Below, piece by piece: positions 31,128-42,590 of a stretch of DNA of 50,610 bases (positions within the stretch are counted from its first letter, which is position 1; the number at the start of each line of letters is the position of its first letter). The translations under genes and the position numbers were made by a program. The notes below the pieces were generated by a model. It did no database searches, had not been told where the DNA came from, and saw only the letters and a program-made list of their open reading frames with translations. The stretch is from Glomus cerebriforme. Its lineage: Eukaryota; Glomeromycota; Glomeromycetes; Glomerales; Glomeraceae. Where the stretch lies: contig QKYT01000593.1 in NCBI GenBank assembly GCA_003550305.1, forward strand, positions 23,969-74,578. Direction: 5' to 3'.

Positions 31128-33210
31128 TAATATATTTGACTTTTTCTTTTTTAAAAAAAGAAAATAGAAAAAAAAAAGAAAAAATAGAAAGAAGTAACGA
31201 TTGCAGGTAATTTATTTATATAAAATATTTTTTCTTTTATTTGGCCGAAAATAATTATTTTACTATACATATGCGGAACATACAATGGAACAATATACGG
31301 AGAACTAAAAAATGCATTGTTTCTAATAAAAAATTTATTTATAATTATTTTTTTTTTTTTTTTTGTAAAACAAAAAAAACAATTACTTCATTTATAAAAG
31401 CCCTTTCATTTGATTTTTTTTTTCATTATCATATAAAATCGATTTTTGGTCAAGTTCATCATCATTAGTGTCTTTTGCGAAACATTTTTTACATTACAAT
31501 ATACTTTATTCGTATAAAAAAATACCTTAATAAATTAATAAACTCCGCTTACATATATTAATGCTGCGGTATAATCTTATATTTGTGGCGTAATCTCGTT
31601 GCATTAAATGAATTTAAATTTTCTTAATTAGTGAATTAAAATATTTTCACGTGATTCTATATTATTCAAGTTATTCCACAAAACCACGTGAATAATATCA
31701 TGAATGGGACTCGCGCAATTCAAATATGCAAAATGATAATTTTGTGCATAAAAACGGTATCAAAATTACGTATTTAATTATTTAAATTCCTAATTAAAAA
31801 AAATACATGTAACAAATAAAATATAAAAAAAAAACCAAAATTTCCTCATCAGTAATTTAGTAAAATCGGGATTAAATTTTTTTAAATATTCATATATTAT
31901 ATGTTGTGAATGAGACGTTAGATAGAATTTGGTGATAAAAGGCGAACATAAAAAAAGAGAGAGAAATTCTGATAGTTAATGAGAACAATGCGATCGATTA
32001 ATGATATAAAGATCTCATGATGCCAATTCTTTGGATTAATTAATTGCAATTACAAATACTTTATTTAACAATATAATGAAGAAAAAAATTAGAAATAACA
32101 TCAAGATAATTTTTCTAATTTATTTTTAAAATACAAAATTCATTACAAATTTCCAATATACAGGACATAAGAACATATTACATTTTATTCGCTAATTTAT
32201 AATTTCGTATCTAGATATTTTTAGTTGTAAACCATTTCGAACGTGATGCATATTTATTATTCACTATACCTAAAGCTACAAGAAATAATCTAATTACCAA
32301 AATCTAAAATTTTTTGGAATTTCATTATAAAAGTGTAAAATGATTATATGTCATCATACTTGTAAAATTAAACTTTGAACGTAGAAATGGAAAAGAAAAT
32401 ATATTCTTTTAGGAAATAATGTCATCATGATTCTAATTCAATATTCTATACATATATAAATATTCTAGGTTTATTTGAATAAATCCTTTTTCAAATGTAT
32501 ATTGAAGCAAAAATTGTCAGAATCTTTTAAAGCACAATTTAAGATTTAATAAAGTTAAAGTTATCTTTTTTATGCATGCATACAGTGTTAACTATACAAA
32601 AATAATTTGATATTCAATATAATATTTACTGCCTCTCTAGCTTGTATTTACACATGTACGATTCATTGTATGAAAATTTTTTTACTAATATTCTCTGCAT
32701 ATTACGCATTATTTATATCTCAAGTTTTTAAATTTGTCAAAATATCTTACCATATAGTCCTGATAATTAGCCCCCCCCCGAAAATAAGACTCTGGCCTGA
32801 ATTATGATGATTTTGGCCTGCGTTATAATGAGATTGGCCGGCATTATATGCAAAAATGGTGCTTATTATCGAGACTATATCAGATATGGTATAAGCATTT
32901 ATCTTAAAGTATTGCTAAATGTTACCGCACCAACATTAGGGTAGAATTTTGGGCAGAATTAAAAAATATAATGAAATTCTACCCAAAATTTTACTTTAAT
33001 ACTAGTATAATATCACATTTTTTAAATAAACAATATATATTATATAAAGTTTTTTATTAGTAAATTTTAAATTCCAAGTTACAAATTAGATTTAAAAATT
33101 TTAAGTAATTATATTAATTAACTATTACTTTAGTAATCATAAAAAAAACAAATTATAATATACTGTATATATATATTTTTTTTGACAAGTTAATCATATT
33201 TTATTATACA
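31128..33210. other. AT-rich intergenic region with repeat relics
   Basis: No gene supported. It contains the TGCTGCGGTATAAT word (31560-31573), a run of C at about 32770-32778, and a GC-richer patch at 32780-32850 with two copies of a GGCC(T/G)GC-TTAT motif shared with other repeat-like sites. A hairpin-like inverted repeat lies at 32941-32994. The patch looks like decayed transposon ends. Confidence 0.5.
32941..32994. repeat. 20-base imperfect inverted repeat
   Basis: GTAGAATTTTGGGCAGAATT at 32941-32960 pairs with the reverse complement of 32975-32994 at 18 of 20 positions, with a 14-base loop. It sits just after the GGCCGGC patch and about 220 bases before the large transposon-like unit. 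It may be a small foldback element or the end of an older insertion. Confidence 0.55.
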
Positions 33211-33213
33211 GTA

Positions 33214-33273
33214 TGAGAAAATTTATTTCTCATCCCAGGGTGAGATTGATATTACTCACCTCCTGATCACATT
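33214..33273 (+). repeat. Left terminal inverted repeat
   Basis: This is the left copy of the inverted repeat pair. The core TTTATTTCTCATCCCAGGG is followed by TGAGATTGATATTACTCACC and ends at ATCACAT. The match to the reverse complement of 37811-37867 is imperfect (a 1-base and a 2-base gap plus scattered changes) but continuous. Confidence 0.7.
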
Positions 33274-33726
33274 TCTATTTTTGGAATCACCCTTAAACAA
33301 TATTTATTTGTTTATCATTCTGATAATAAACTTTTCAAATTTTTTTTCTTTTTTTTCTTTTTATTTTAAAAATTTATTTTAGAAGTTTTTATTATTGTGG
33401 TTTTCAAAATTATTGAAATTGACATCGATCATGCGATGACAATCAAATTTTCTAAGCCACAAACATTCCTACCCATCCCTCATAATAAATCCTTAATTTT
33501 AAACAAATCATTATCAATTTTTTTTTCATATTTGAATAAATATACCATTTCCCTATTATATATTGTATTTTTGATAAGTTTTACCAAAAATAACAATATA
33601 TATTCAAGTCAACACTTTGAAATCACAACTTTTTTCTGTATCTCGCAAAAAGATCGCAGAAAAATACACTAAAGAAAAGTAGGAATCACTGTCAAGTTTC
33701 TGTAATAAAAGTTGTTCTATAACTTA

Positions 33727-34891
33727 TGAAAAGTAATACTATAAGTGAGAATTTGAGGTAGCGTATAGTATACTTGCATAATGATGGTTATTCTTTACAA
33801 GAAATTTCTGAGTTATTGAAAATTAGCATGCCGACTATTACAAGGATAATGAGATGCATGATAAACCCATTAAAAAAGCAAGCTGATAGAAGAAAGATAT
33901 TTAATGGGTCTGATATGAAAGTAAATTTTAATTTTTTTATTATTATTTGTTATTCTTCATTATAAAGAAACATATAATTAATTTTTTTTTTTTAGATTTT
34001 AAGTGAAATAATAAAAGAGCACACCAATTACTATTTGGATAAAATTATTAAAGAGATGATTAGGAAAACTAACAAAGAGATTTCTATACCCACATTATGG
34101 AGAAGTTTGAAGTTTTATGGAATAATAAGAAAAAAGTTCATATTTTTATATAAATATATAATTTTACACTATTTATACTAAATAATTTTCTTAAAAAATT
34201 TAGTTGGAGAAGGCAGCAAGAGAGAGGAGTAAACTATTAAGGGCTGATTTTATTTACACTCTCAGAATAGAATATCAATCAGAACAACTTATTTTTTTTG
34301 GATGAAAGTTCTAAAGACGAAAGAACTTTATCAAGAAGTTATGAATATTTATTTGCTAATCATGTTGCAATCAAAAAAGTAGTTTTTTTACGTGAAATTA
34401 AATATACAATATTGCCTGCACTTATGACAGATGGATTTATTGCATGTGATATTATGAAAGGAAGCTGTTCAAAGAAAAGGTTTCGCATTTTTATCTTATC
34501 ACAAATAGTAAGTATATTAGTTTATATTCGCTCAAATTTAATTGTTTTAAAATTACTGATAAATTAATTTTATTTTTATAGTTACTTTTAATGACTCCTT
34601 TTCCTGGTAAAAATAGTGTACTGATGATGGATAACGCTAAAATACACCATGACGCAGAAATGATTAATTTAATCAAAAGAATTGACTGCAGAGTATTATT
34701 TTTACCTTCATATTCACCCGATTATAAACCAATTGAATTAGCATTTTTTATTTTAAAAAGATGTTTAGAGAAAATAGAGATTTTATGAAAACTTGTTCAG
34801 ATCCTGAATATAATATTATGGTAGCATATTCACAAATAACACCCGAGTTGGCCAAATCTTACTATAAAAAATCTCTTGGTTTTAATTTTTA
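33727..34891 (+). pseudogene. Decayed Tc1/IS630-type DDE transposase with introns
   Basis: The transposase reads from MKSNTISENLR at 33727, with a helix-turn-helix (NDGYSLQEISELLKISMPTI), an RRKIFNGSDMK boundary, an intron at 33921-33996 (GTAAAT...TTTAG), and SIPTLWRSLKFYGI. The catalytic domain has Asp in FLDESSKDERT, Asp in VLMMDNAKIHHD and the acidic residue in PSYSPDYKPIELAF, a DD(x)E pattern. At least three lesions are visible: an in-frame TAG at 33760-33762 where related proteins have Trp or Gln, a +1 shift in the T8 run before GATGAAAG (about 34296-34303), and a -1 shift near 34765 that breaks the link to RDFMKTCSDPEYNIM and the C-terminal SQITPELAKSYY. Two further introns (about 34137-34202 and 34508-34581) are inferred. 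It would have cut and pasted the surrounding element. Confidence 0.85.
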
Positions 34892-34936
34892 ATAAAGAAT
34901 TTATTTGTTATATGAAGTAAATTTTATTCTATAAAT

Positions 34937-36698
34937 TTATTTACAATATTGTTTAGCTTTTCTAACTAATTTGGTTTTAATTCCAATATTTGTAATACCT
35001 AATTTATCAAAATCACTTTCTTTTAATTCTAAAATATCTAATACATCAATTAATTCGTTAACAAAATTTTTTGAATAATATGTGAATTTTCCTACTCCAA
35101 ACTCTTCATCCAAATCTTCTAAAAACTTTTGAATTTTTGGAATAGATGCATTAGCTATTTGAGAATTATTATAATTAGAAGAAGAAGGAAATTTTGGAGA
35201 AGTGTTATAATTATAAAAAGAAAATGGATAAGGACAAAATGCAAATTGTGGCATTGATATTAAAGGTGTCACTGGTGCCACTTAAATAAGTGCCTTATTA
35301 ATTTTCGTTGTTTTACTAGCAAATATTGGAAATGCTGGTGGTTCATTAATTGTTGCTAAACCATGTTCCTAAATTATAATAAAATATTACATATAATTAA
35401 TAATAAATTATTTTTTACATATTAATAAAACAAAATGTTACGTAAAATTAAAATGTGTTACATGAATGATCTATACAATGCTGAATAAATAAAATCTTAC
35501 AATAGATGCAGCCCAAGTGCTCAAATGTTATGGTGTTAAGTATAAGTGATTTGGACTATTAATATAACAAGGTTTTTCATATTCATCACAATGATATTTC
35601 TGTGAAATCAACATAATATTTATAGTCACATTAACTCTATTTTCAGTTATATTTGATTCTTTTGGAACAGTATTAGCAGATGATTTTCCTTTTTCCTATT
35701 TGGTTCTTGTATACTAGTTTCAACAGGATCTTTTCTATAATATAATATAATGAATAATTATTNGTATACCATACTTTATTTACAATGAAAATATTATTTA
35801 CCTTTTTGAAACTTTATTTGATTTTACTTTTTTATGTTTTAAATCTGCAAATATCATCATCTCCTTTTCGTTTGAATTCAACCTTTAATATTCTTTTAAG
35901 AACATTTTCCAATCCCTCTCATCTGATAAATGAGTTCCAATACCAAAACCTTTTGCATGTCGGTACAAGATAGTACAATCATTATGAAGTACGAGTTCAT
36001 CTGCATGATACTGTATCAAAAGATATAAATTTTTGATGAAATCATCAAAATCTGTTTAACAAATGGTCTCCCATTTTGCTGCACTGTTTTTACCATCTCT
36101 TCTAATTACTAATTTAAATGAGATTTTCTTATTTTCATTTTCAGATTCTTCAATTTCTGAATATTCTTCATTATTAATATCCGATGCTTCATCTTGTTCT
36201 GGTTCAGTAATCAACTGTTTATCTTGCTCTACAGCTTCAGAATCTTTGTTCATCGAATTTTTCTCAAATTCTTCTTTATCAATTTCTTCTATTTCATCAC
36301 CATCACTGGAACTGATAATTTTTATAGGATTTTTGATTGAAGATTTAGATCTAGTTATTCTTGATGTTTGATTTGATTTATTATGAAAATTTGAGTTTTA
36401 GTGAATTTGTAGATGGTTGTTTTTTTGTTTGAGATTTTAATCTTGCCATTAAATTATGACATATAGAGCATAAACAATAAGTAAATGTTTAAGAAAAGTC
36501 TATTCCATACGAATAAGTTTCGTTAGCATCACTTAATTCAGATAATTGTGAGGCAACATAAATATCTTGTTTTGTATTTGGGTTGTATACCCTAAAATAA
36601 CTTTTTCTCTTTGTTATATTTTTTACCTTTTGATTTAAATCACATTTACAGTATTTAAAAGATAATTTTTCATTACAATTTAAACATATTTGATACAT
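34937..36698 (-). pseudogene. Decayed zinc-knuckle/acidic/SAM-domain gene inside the transposon
   Basis: On the minus strand the start is MYQICLNCNEKLSFKYCKC at 36698, a Cys-pair zinc-binding-like N-terminus continued by YCLCSICHNLM. Next is a Ser/Asp/Glu-rich linker (36060-36350), a globular part (ISFKLVIRRDGKNSAAKWE, DDFIKNLYLLIQYHADEL, GFGIGTHLSDERDWKMFLKE), then KYHCDEYEKPCYI and HLSTWAASI. The C-terminus is a SAM (sterile alpha motif) domain, KIQKFLEDLDEEFGVGKF through FDKLGITNIGIKTKLVRKA (about 35130-34937). In-frame stops interrupt it (for example near 36490, 36058 and 35285) and frames shift between blocks, so this copy is dead. SAM domains oligomerise or bind RNA; a role in transposition or in regulating the transposase is only a guess. 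I recognise the layout as a recurring mobile-element-associated protein in such genomes, without a name. Confidence 0.7.
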
Positions 36699-37110
36699 AA
36701 AATATGCGCCAAATTGATATATTCTTGAATAAGATACTTTTTTTTAGATATTATACAATAAAATATAGTAAACGTGAGCGTAAAAAGGATTTTATTTCGC
36801 GTAATTTTCAGTTAAAAATATTTGTATTATAAAAGATTTTGTATTATGTATATATAATGATCACGTGTTTGTGTTTTGTGTTTTTGTTAATCATCATGCA
36901 AAATTAGCCGATTTCAATAATTTTGAAACCTACCATAATTAATAAAGCTAAATATTTTTTCAATAGTGGTTTAGAACTTGTGTAAAATTTTATCATAAAG
37001 TTATATTTTAATAATTTTAACAAACATGCTTTTTATATTATATAGAGATTTCACAACATAATTTTGTTATTTTAGTTAAACTAAATAGATGAAAAATACT
37101 TAAAATAATT

Positions 37111-37550
37111 GTTCAGCAGGTATGGAAATAATTGCATATTAATTTTCATGAGGCTAGCTCAAGTGGTTGTGGAGTTATGAATTTTTTTGTAAAAATACTT
37201 AAATGTGTTTTGTTTTTTTACTTTCAAGCGTAATTTGAATACTTTGGCCAAAGAAAATAAATAAAGGAAGCTTAAGTAAAGTTGTTCAGCAGGTATGGAA
37301 ATAATTGCATATTAATTTTTATAAGGCTAGCTCAAGTAATTGTGGAGTTATGAATTTTTTTGTAAAAATACTTTTAAAACTGCGTTTTGTTTTTTTACTT
37401 TCAAGCGTAATTTGAACACTTTAGCCAAAGAAAATAAGTAAAGAAAGCTTAAGTAAAGTTGTTCAGCAGGCATGAAAATAATTGCATATTAATTTTCATG
37501 AGNCTAGTTCAAGTGGTTATGGAGTTATGAATTTTTTTGTAATAATATTA
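37111..37550 (+). repeat. 2.5 copies of a ~175-bp tandem repeat
   Basis: Copies begin with GTTCAGCAGG at 37111, 37284 and 37461, so the period is 173-177 bases; the third copy stops near 37550. Shared blocks include GGAAATAATTGCATATTAAT, GGAGTTATGAATTTTTTTGT and TTTCAAGCGTAATTTGAA. Divergence between copies is low (a few percent by eye), so the array is younger than the lesions of the neighbouring genes, or it is homogenised. It lies inside the transposon-like unit. One undetermined base is at 37503. Confidence 0.9.
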
Positions 37551-37810
37551 AAGATGCGTTTTTGGAAAAAATTTAAAATGCAATCATTAGGGCAGTGATA
37601 TATATTACCTAATATTAGTTTCATAAGAGGTCCTACTCCTCCCCTCCAGGTAAGATTTTTTCAACCAATAATATTTAAATATATATATAGTATTAATTTT
37701 GACCAATAAAAATGCATAAATTTGTATCACGTAAGATTTTGTTTTACCCCCATCCCCTAAAATATTACCTAATAAATGTCACGTCCTTTAATATTATATA
37801 TTATTATATG

Positions 37811-37867
37811 ATCATGTGATGGGGTAAGGAATATTGATCTCACCTGGGATGAGGAATAAATTTTTCC
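37811..37867 (-). repeat. Right terminal inverted repeat
   Basis: Reverse-complement partner of the left end: it carries ATGTGATGGGGTAAGGAATA, then TTGATCTCACCTGGGATGAG, then GAATAAATTTTTCC. Its outer part also forms a small palindrome (AGGAA...TTCCT when read inward), as on the left. Confidence 0.7.
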
Positions 37868-37870
37868 TAA

Positions 37871-39080
37871 ATTCTTTATTCATGTAAAATTATTATAATC
37901 ATAATACAATAAATCAATTTATTTTTATTTTCACTCCACTACAATGCATGTTAACATAAATTAGCATGTTTTTGATTCTCGTTAAAGTGAATATGATGTA
38001 ATAGGTAATATATTGCAAATCATCTGTGAAACTATATATGCTTGTGTGATGAAATAATTTCATACATAAACCAATATTTCAAAATTTTTCTCTTATAACA
38101 TTTAGCAGAATAAGATTTAGCAGGATAACATTTATTGATATGTATATTTACTCCAGAGGGATGGAATATTTCTATTATATTCTGAGTAGAATAATATTTA
38201 TATAACATTACCGGATCTTTGTGCATTTGAATGAAAAAAAGGTATATGCATTATTCCTAATACCATTTTAAATGTCAAGATCTTTAATACATATGGTGCA
38301 TATTCTTATTCTCAAACACAAAATTTTGGCGTAAAGTACTTTGCATATTTCTCTTATCTCTTCTTCCAACATGAATGCGAGTTAGAGAGAATATGAATAG
38401 GAAATGCAAGACATTTAAAAAGACAGTATAGTGAAAAGATATTGAAATTTACTGTACATTATTTTTTTTTACTTTACCTAACAAGCTTTTCATTAATATT
38501 TATTCTATTAAAATATAAAAGAATTCCTTTTAATAAGAGAGTCTCTTAATATTGTCAGAATTTTCACAGCATTGTTTATATGTGTTGAGTAGAGTGAATG
38601 GATGGGTGTTCTCAAAAAGAAAGTAGAGAACTTTGAAAATGTTCTAGAAAAAATTTTAGAACAAGTCCTCTCAGAAGATGTTAAATGAAAAAAAAGTTTC
38701 AAAGTTTTGGCACTAGAAAAAAAATTGGTGAAACATATAAGATAATGAATTATTTTTATGATATACTAGGTAACAGGAACTATTGGATTGTCTGAAGCAT
38801 TAAATTAAGATGTATCACAAAACTCAACTAAAAAAGAATTCAAAATGTAACACAAATTTATTGTAAAATACGTGAAATCACAACAATGCATATTATTGGT
38901 CAATCACGCGTGCGGACAGACGGACATTGCATCACAATGAGTCTAACCGAAGATGTCCTCAGCTATGCTTCGGACAAATAAGTATATGGATATGATGACT
39001 TGTATTTTTTAGGTTTTCTAAAAGGCATATATGCTAATGAATGTGCTAATATCTCATGATATTATCACTTTCTGTATGAC
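37871..39080. other. AT-rich spacer with transposon debris
   Basis: No gene supported. A GC-richer insertion-like segment at about 38905-38985 (containing GCGGACAGACGGACATTG and a CCGAAG/CTTCGG hairpin) interrupts AT-rich sequence just upstream of the Tc1 relic. Open frames at 38032-38226 and 38508-38702 (minus) are isolated and not credible. Confidence 0.5.
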
Positions 39081-39490
39081 AGTTCATATCTATATCCATT
39101 TCAGCATACAGTTCATGAGTTAACAGAAAGGGCTGCAATTTTTTAACAGGATAATGCACCCATTCATACCATGAAAATAACCAAGGATTGGTTGAAGAAG
39201 AATAAAATTGCAGTTATCGATTGGCCAACAAATTTTCCTGACCTCAATCCAATAGAAAACATCTGGAAGCAGTTAAAAGACAATATCCAGAGTCATAAGG
39301 TCTTTCCAAGAACTGTAGGTGAACTTAAAGTTGCACTAAGTGAAGAATGGGAAATTTTGAATTGCTCCATTTTTGAGAAGGTTGTTGCTTCAATGCCATA
39401 TTTTTCGTGTGAATTTTAATGTAAATCAATAAAGTTTTACTATTTTTGGTATTAATTTTAAATCGGGCGTCACTTTTGGACGCGACTGTA
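39080..39490 (+). pseudogene. Tc1/mariner transposase relic with right terminal repeat
   Basis: The C-terminal half of a Tc1-type DDE transposase: HELTERAAIF, in-frame TAA at 39144-39146 where Gln is expected, QDNAPIHTMKITKDWLKKN carrying the second Asp, then IDWPTNFPDLNPIENIWKQL carrying the final acidic residue, ending at the TAA at 39417-39419. About 50 bases further the sequence reads GTCACTTTTGGACGCGACTG then TA at 39489-39490, which is a typical Tc1 terminal repeat plus TA target site. No matching left end is present, so the element is 5'-truncated as well as broken. Confidence 0.85.
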
Positions 39491-39946
39491 CTTTGATTAG
39501 CTTAATATTTGGTACACAACCACAAACCAATCAAATTTAGAGAGGGTATAGGATGTCTATACCTTCGGGATCTAAGATAAAAATCTACACCTAACCATCT
39601 GGGATATACATTAAGGATCCTTGCAGTCAATAACCAGTCATGCACATGCATGAAGCCTGAAAGTTATGTACAGTTCATTGTATGGCATACTCCCTGGAAT
39701 ATTCTCTATAACTATGAAACTACTCCAGTATTACCGATACTTTTTTCACCCTACGTGACTTTTGGCCGGCATTATGGCATTAAGAAATTAACTATGTGAC
39801 AAATATACCAATAGTAACCAATTATATAATATGCAGTAAATAAATGTAATTGTTATATTTTATTAACCCATATTTATGTTTTTTTTGCACATAACTACAC
39901 CCCAATTTTAATGTTTATGTAAAATCGCTTATATCATATTATATAT
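39491..39946. other. Intergenic segment, GC-richer, repeat-like
   Basis: No coding seen. The composition up to about 39800 is more GC-rich than typical for this window. It includes GACTTTTGGCCGGCATTATG at 39759-39778, a motif seen again at 32829-32849 and in variant form near 44045 and 44098. It is probably the remains of another transposon. Confidence 0.45.
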
Positions 39947-42525
39947 TTAACCTTCTCTACCTTTCCCTACACCATCTTTTACCTCTTTGTCTTTGCGCTT
40001 CTTTGGCGTTGGATGAACATCAGGTATAGTGTCAAGAGGCCGTTTAGATTTTAATTTTGTCTGTTGTTTCCACCTTGTAACATTACTATTACTGTCCGCA
40101 GGATCATTCACAACCTTCATTGTTTGTAGGATTAGGAGCTAGAAAAGAAATTAAATAAACTTTTAAGACATATGCAAAATGAGATATTTACCTTGGCATG
40201 TATTATCTCGACCAATACATCTAAAGATTTACCATCCGCATATACTTCAAGCGGGTTTCTCCTCATATACCGACAGACGTACCCAGCCGGACAGTCAAGA
40301 TTGACTCTAATTAATACTGCACCTTTAAAAAAATATTAGCCATTAAATTTCAGAAAATTGATAAGGTCCAAGCAATACTAACCGTCTAACCCGCATGTAC
40401 AAAACCAATCACATTCAACTTTCTCATTTTTTGTTCCTCAAACTGAATCCTATTGGTAAGATGTATAAATAGTCCTTCAATGTTCTCGGCAAGCTTAGTC
40501 CCGATTCTTTCATCAACTTGGTGCCATGCGCACCCTGCCATTTTGGTCCTGCCTCTGACGCCACCCAGTCAGTTGATGTTGACCCAATAGTTCTGATGTA
40601 AGCATCACCCACTGCCTTTCGCTGAGTTGGTCCTATATTCGCTAAGGTTCTGTACCGATTTTTTCTTTCGGTACAGGCCAACCCAGCCTTCTCGCCTCTA
40701 CAATACAAAGTCAATCCAATAAATATGAGTTTAAATAACATGTAAAGGTTTATAAAGGTTTTAATTTGTGATCCATTAATGAGCGATAGCAAACTTGGGA
40801 ATCTAATGGATTCATTACTACGGTAACATTTCTCATAAAATGCACATCTCCTTTTTACCATCGTTCATCACTTCATCCACGGCCCACGAATTAAAGTTAC
40901 TCACCCAACTACGTAGGTGTACGGTATATCGGAAAACGCAATATCTATAGTCCTCCAAACATTAATTCTGTACCATGCTTCTGGCATTTCTAAGGTTAGC
41001 GGGTTAGGCTGCATTTCTAATAGTCGTACCCTGCATAAGATTGACTTGTTAAATTCTTGCAGGTGTTAAGAAACGACCTGTCCAATAAAATTTCCTTTTT
41101 ACTTACCAATCGGATACCGTAGTCTTTATATGCTCAAAAACGAAGTCCTTTTGCGGGTTGTAATCGTCTCCTGATCGGGGGTGTGGAACGGTTATAGCTT
41201 TACGTATTTCTTTTGTGGAATCCTGCACAAATAATTAAGGAAATTTAAAGATAATCGTAAGTTATAAATAATCCCCTTTGATTGCGTGGTTTAAAATTTA
41301 AAAAAAAAAAAAAAAAAAGTTAGCTTTCAAATAATAGCTAGTATCAATCCAAAAACAAACTTACCTTAGAAAATGTATTAATATACTCGAGGATTCCTTC
41401 ATCAATCTCCGGTAGACCTTGTCCGTTTTCTTTTTCAATAATTCATCTTCGTCGAATTCATCTTTGACAAAGGTATCCTCAATATCGGTAATAAAAGAGT
41501 GGACCAGACTAAAAGGCAAGTCAGCAATTTCTCCTTGCAAAAAAAACAACCCTAGCTTGTAAATAACGTCTTCCACATATCTTCCTGACTTCAGTTTCCA
41601 TTTCCTTGAGTTTTCAAATTCATCGAATCTAAACTAGTCATCATTCACAACACAACAGAAACGCGAAAATAAAAATAGAATACCTCTGTTTGAAAGAATC
41701 TTCCTATCTTTTACGCTAAACTTATCTTCGTCACAGTCATGGTCATTTGACTTAAACGGCAATACCGAATTGCAGATCAGAAACAAGTTTACTTTGTATC
41801 AAATAAGATAAAACAAAGGGCTTACCGAAGGAGGATTATTGTTACTTATGCCTACCGCCAGTGATTTTATGAGTAGGTGTTTGAGTTCCATTGCACAATA
41901 AACAGGAACAATCAAAAGTTATTGATTAAATGTCTGAATAATACCAAAAATCATTCTTATCATCTTTCGTATCATCCCTACCTAATAGGCTGGAGTTGAG
42001 GGGTCTTCACTAACTTCATTATCGGCCTCACTTAGTAAATCATTTGTTTCCAAATCATCGTATATGTGATCTTGTGATTCCTAAAAAAAAAGAACGCAAT
42101 TATTCGGTCTCGATTGAACATATTGATAACTGGACAATATATTTTAATGTGAAGGCAATACCTCATCCTTCTGGTGTCGGTTCTGTGATGTGATTTCCGA
42201 TTGTCCAGATGAACTTGCTTTATCGACCTCACTATTCCAATCCTATGAAAGAATGAGATCAATACCATAACTGGGTATAAAAGAATGGCAAACATCAATT
42301 ATATCTTACAGCATAAATGTCAGATTTCTGGTTCATTCGATCATTTATTCTTGCGGTTTGAAAATCTTCTCGTATATCGTCTGTTATATTTGCCCTTTCT
42401 AAAATAAAGAAACTATGTTAATAAAGAATGACTCATGTGTTGCCCATAATGCAATGAATTTCGTACTTACTTTTGCCCGTAATCTTCTTATATTCAGTAA
42501 TGAATCCCCGATAGTTTTCATACAT
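39947..42525 (-). pseudogene. Multi-exon gene of a lineage-expanded family with PD-(D/E)XK-like segment, frame broken
   Basis: About a dozen exon pieces run from ATG 42525 (MYENYRGFITEYKKITGK) to TAA 39947-39949. Clear ones: 42525-42471, 42398-42310, 42242-42162, 42080-41982, then FENSRKWKLKSGRYVEDVIY (about 41639-41570 onward), GQGLPEIDEGILEYINTFSK, EIRKAITVPHPRSGDDYNPQ, WYRINVWRTIDIAFSDIPY, GGEKAGLACTERKNRYRTL, GDAYIRTIGSTSTDWVASEA, LNVIGFVHAGLDG, LIRVNLDCPAGYVCRYMRRN, and a C-terminus with PKKRKDK, a likely nuclear localisation signal. The Asp ... (S)EAG ... KLMKESGLSLPRTLKD stretch resembles the D-(D/E)xK core plus helix of restriction-like nuclease folds, but with Gly in place of the usual Lys. 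Breaks: TAG at 41982-41984 before a donor, and one-base shifts near 41435, 40450 and 40390. I know the motif pattern as an unnamed family abundant in such genomes. The function is unknown. Confidence 0.65.
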
Positions 42526-42590
42526 TTTGCTTGCTAACAAGATCATTTAGAAGCAAATCAGTTAAATATTGACGGAAGAAATTATTGCCA

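Larger units (their letters stand above)
33212..37869. mobile_element. Large TIR-bounded DNA transposon relic (~4.66 kb)
   Basis: The left edge (about 33214-33273) and right edge (about 37811-37867) are inverted repeats of each other. Both contain AATTTATT-CTCATCCCAGG, followed by TGAGAT, then an AATATT/GATATT block, ACC, and ATCACAT. The alignment runs for about 55 bases with a few gaps. Each end starts with a small palindrome (ATGAGAAA-TTTCTCAT on the left). TA dinucleotides at 33212-33213 and 37868-37869 could be the target duplication. Inside, a DDE transposase (plus) and a zinc-knuckle/SAM gene (minus) lie tail-to-tail with about 45 bases between their ends, and a 175-bp tandem repeat lies near the right end. 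The two-gene convergent layout and the shared ends argue for one element, though a nested composite is possible. Both genes are broken, so this copy is not autonomous. Confidence 0.68.
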
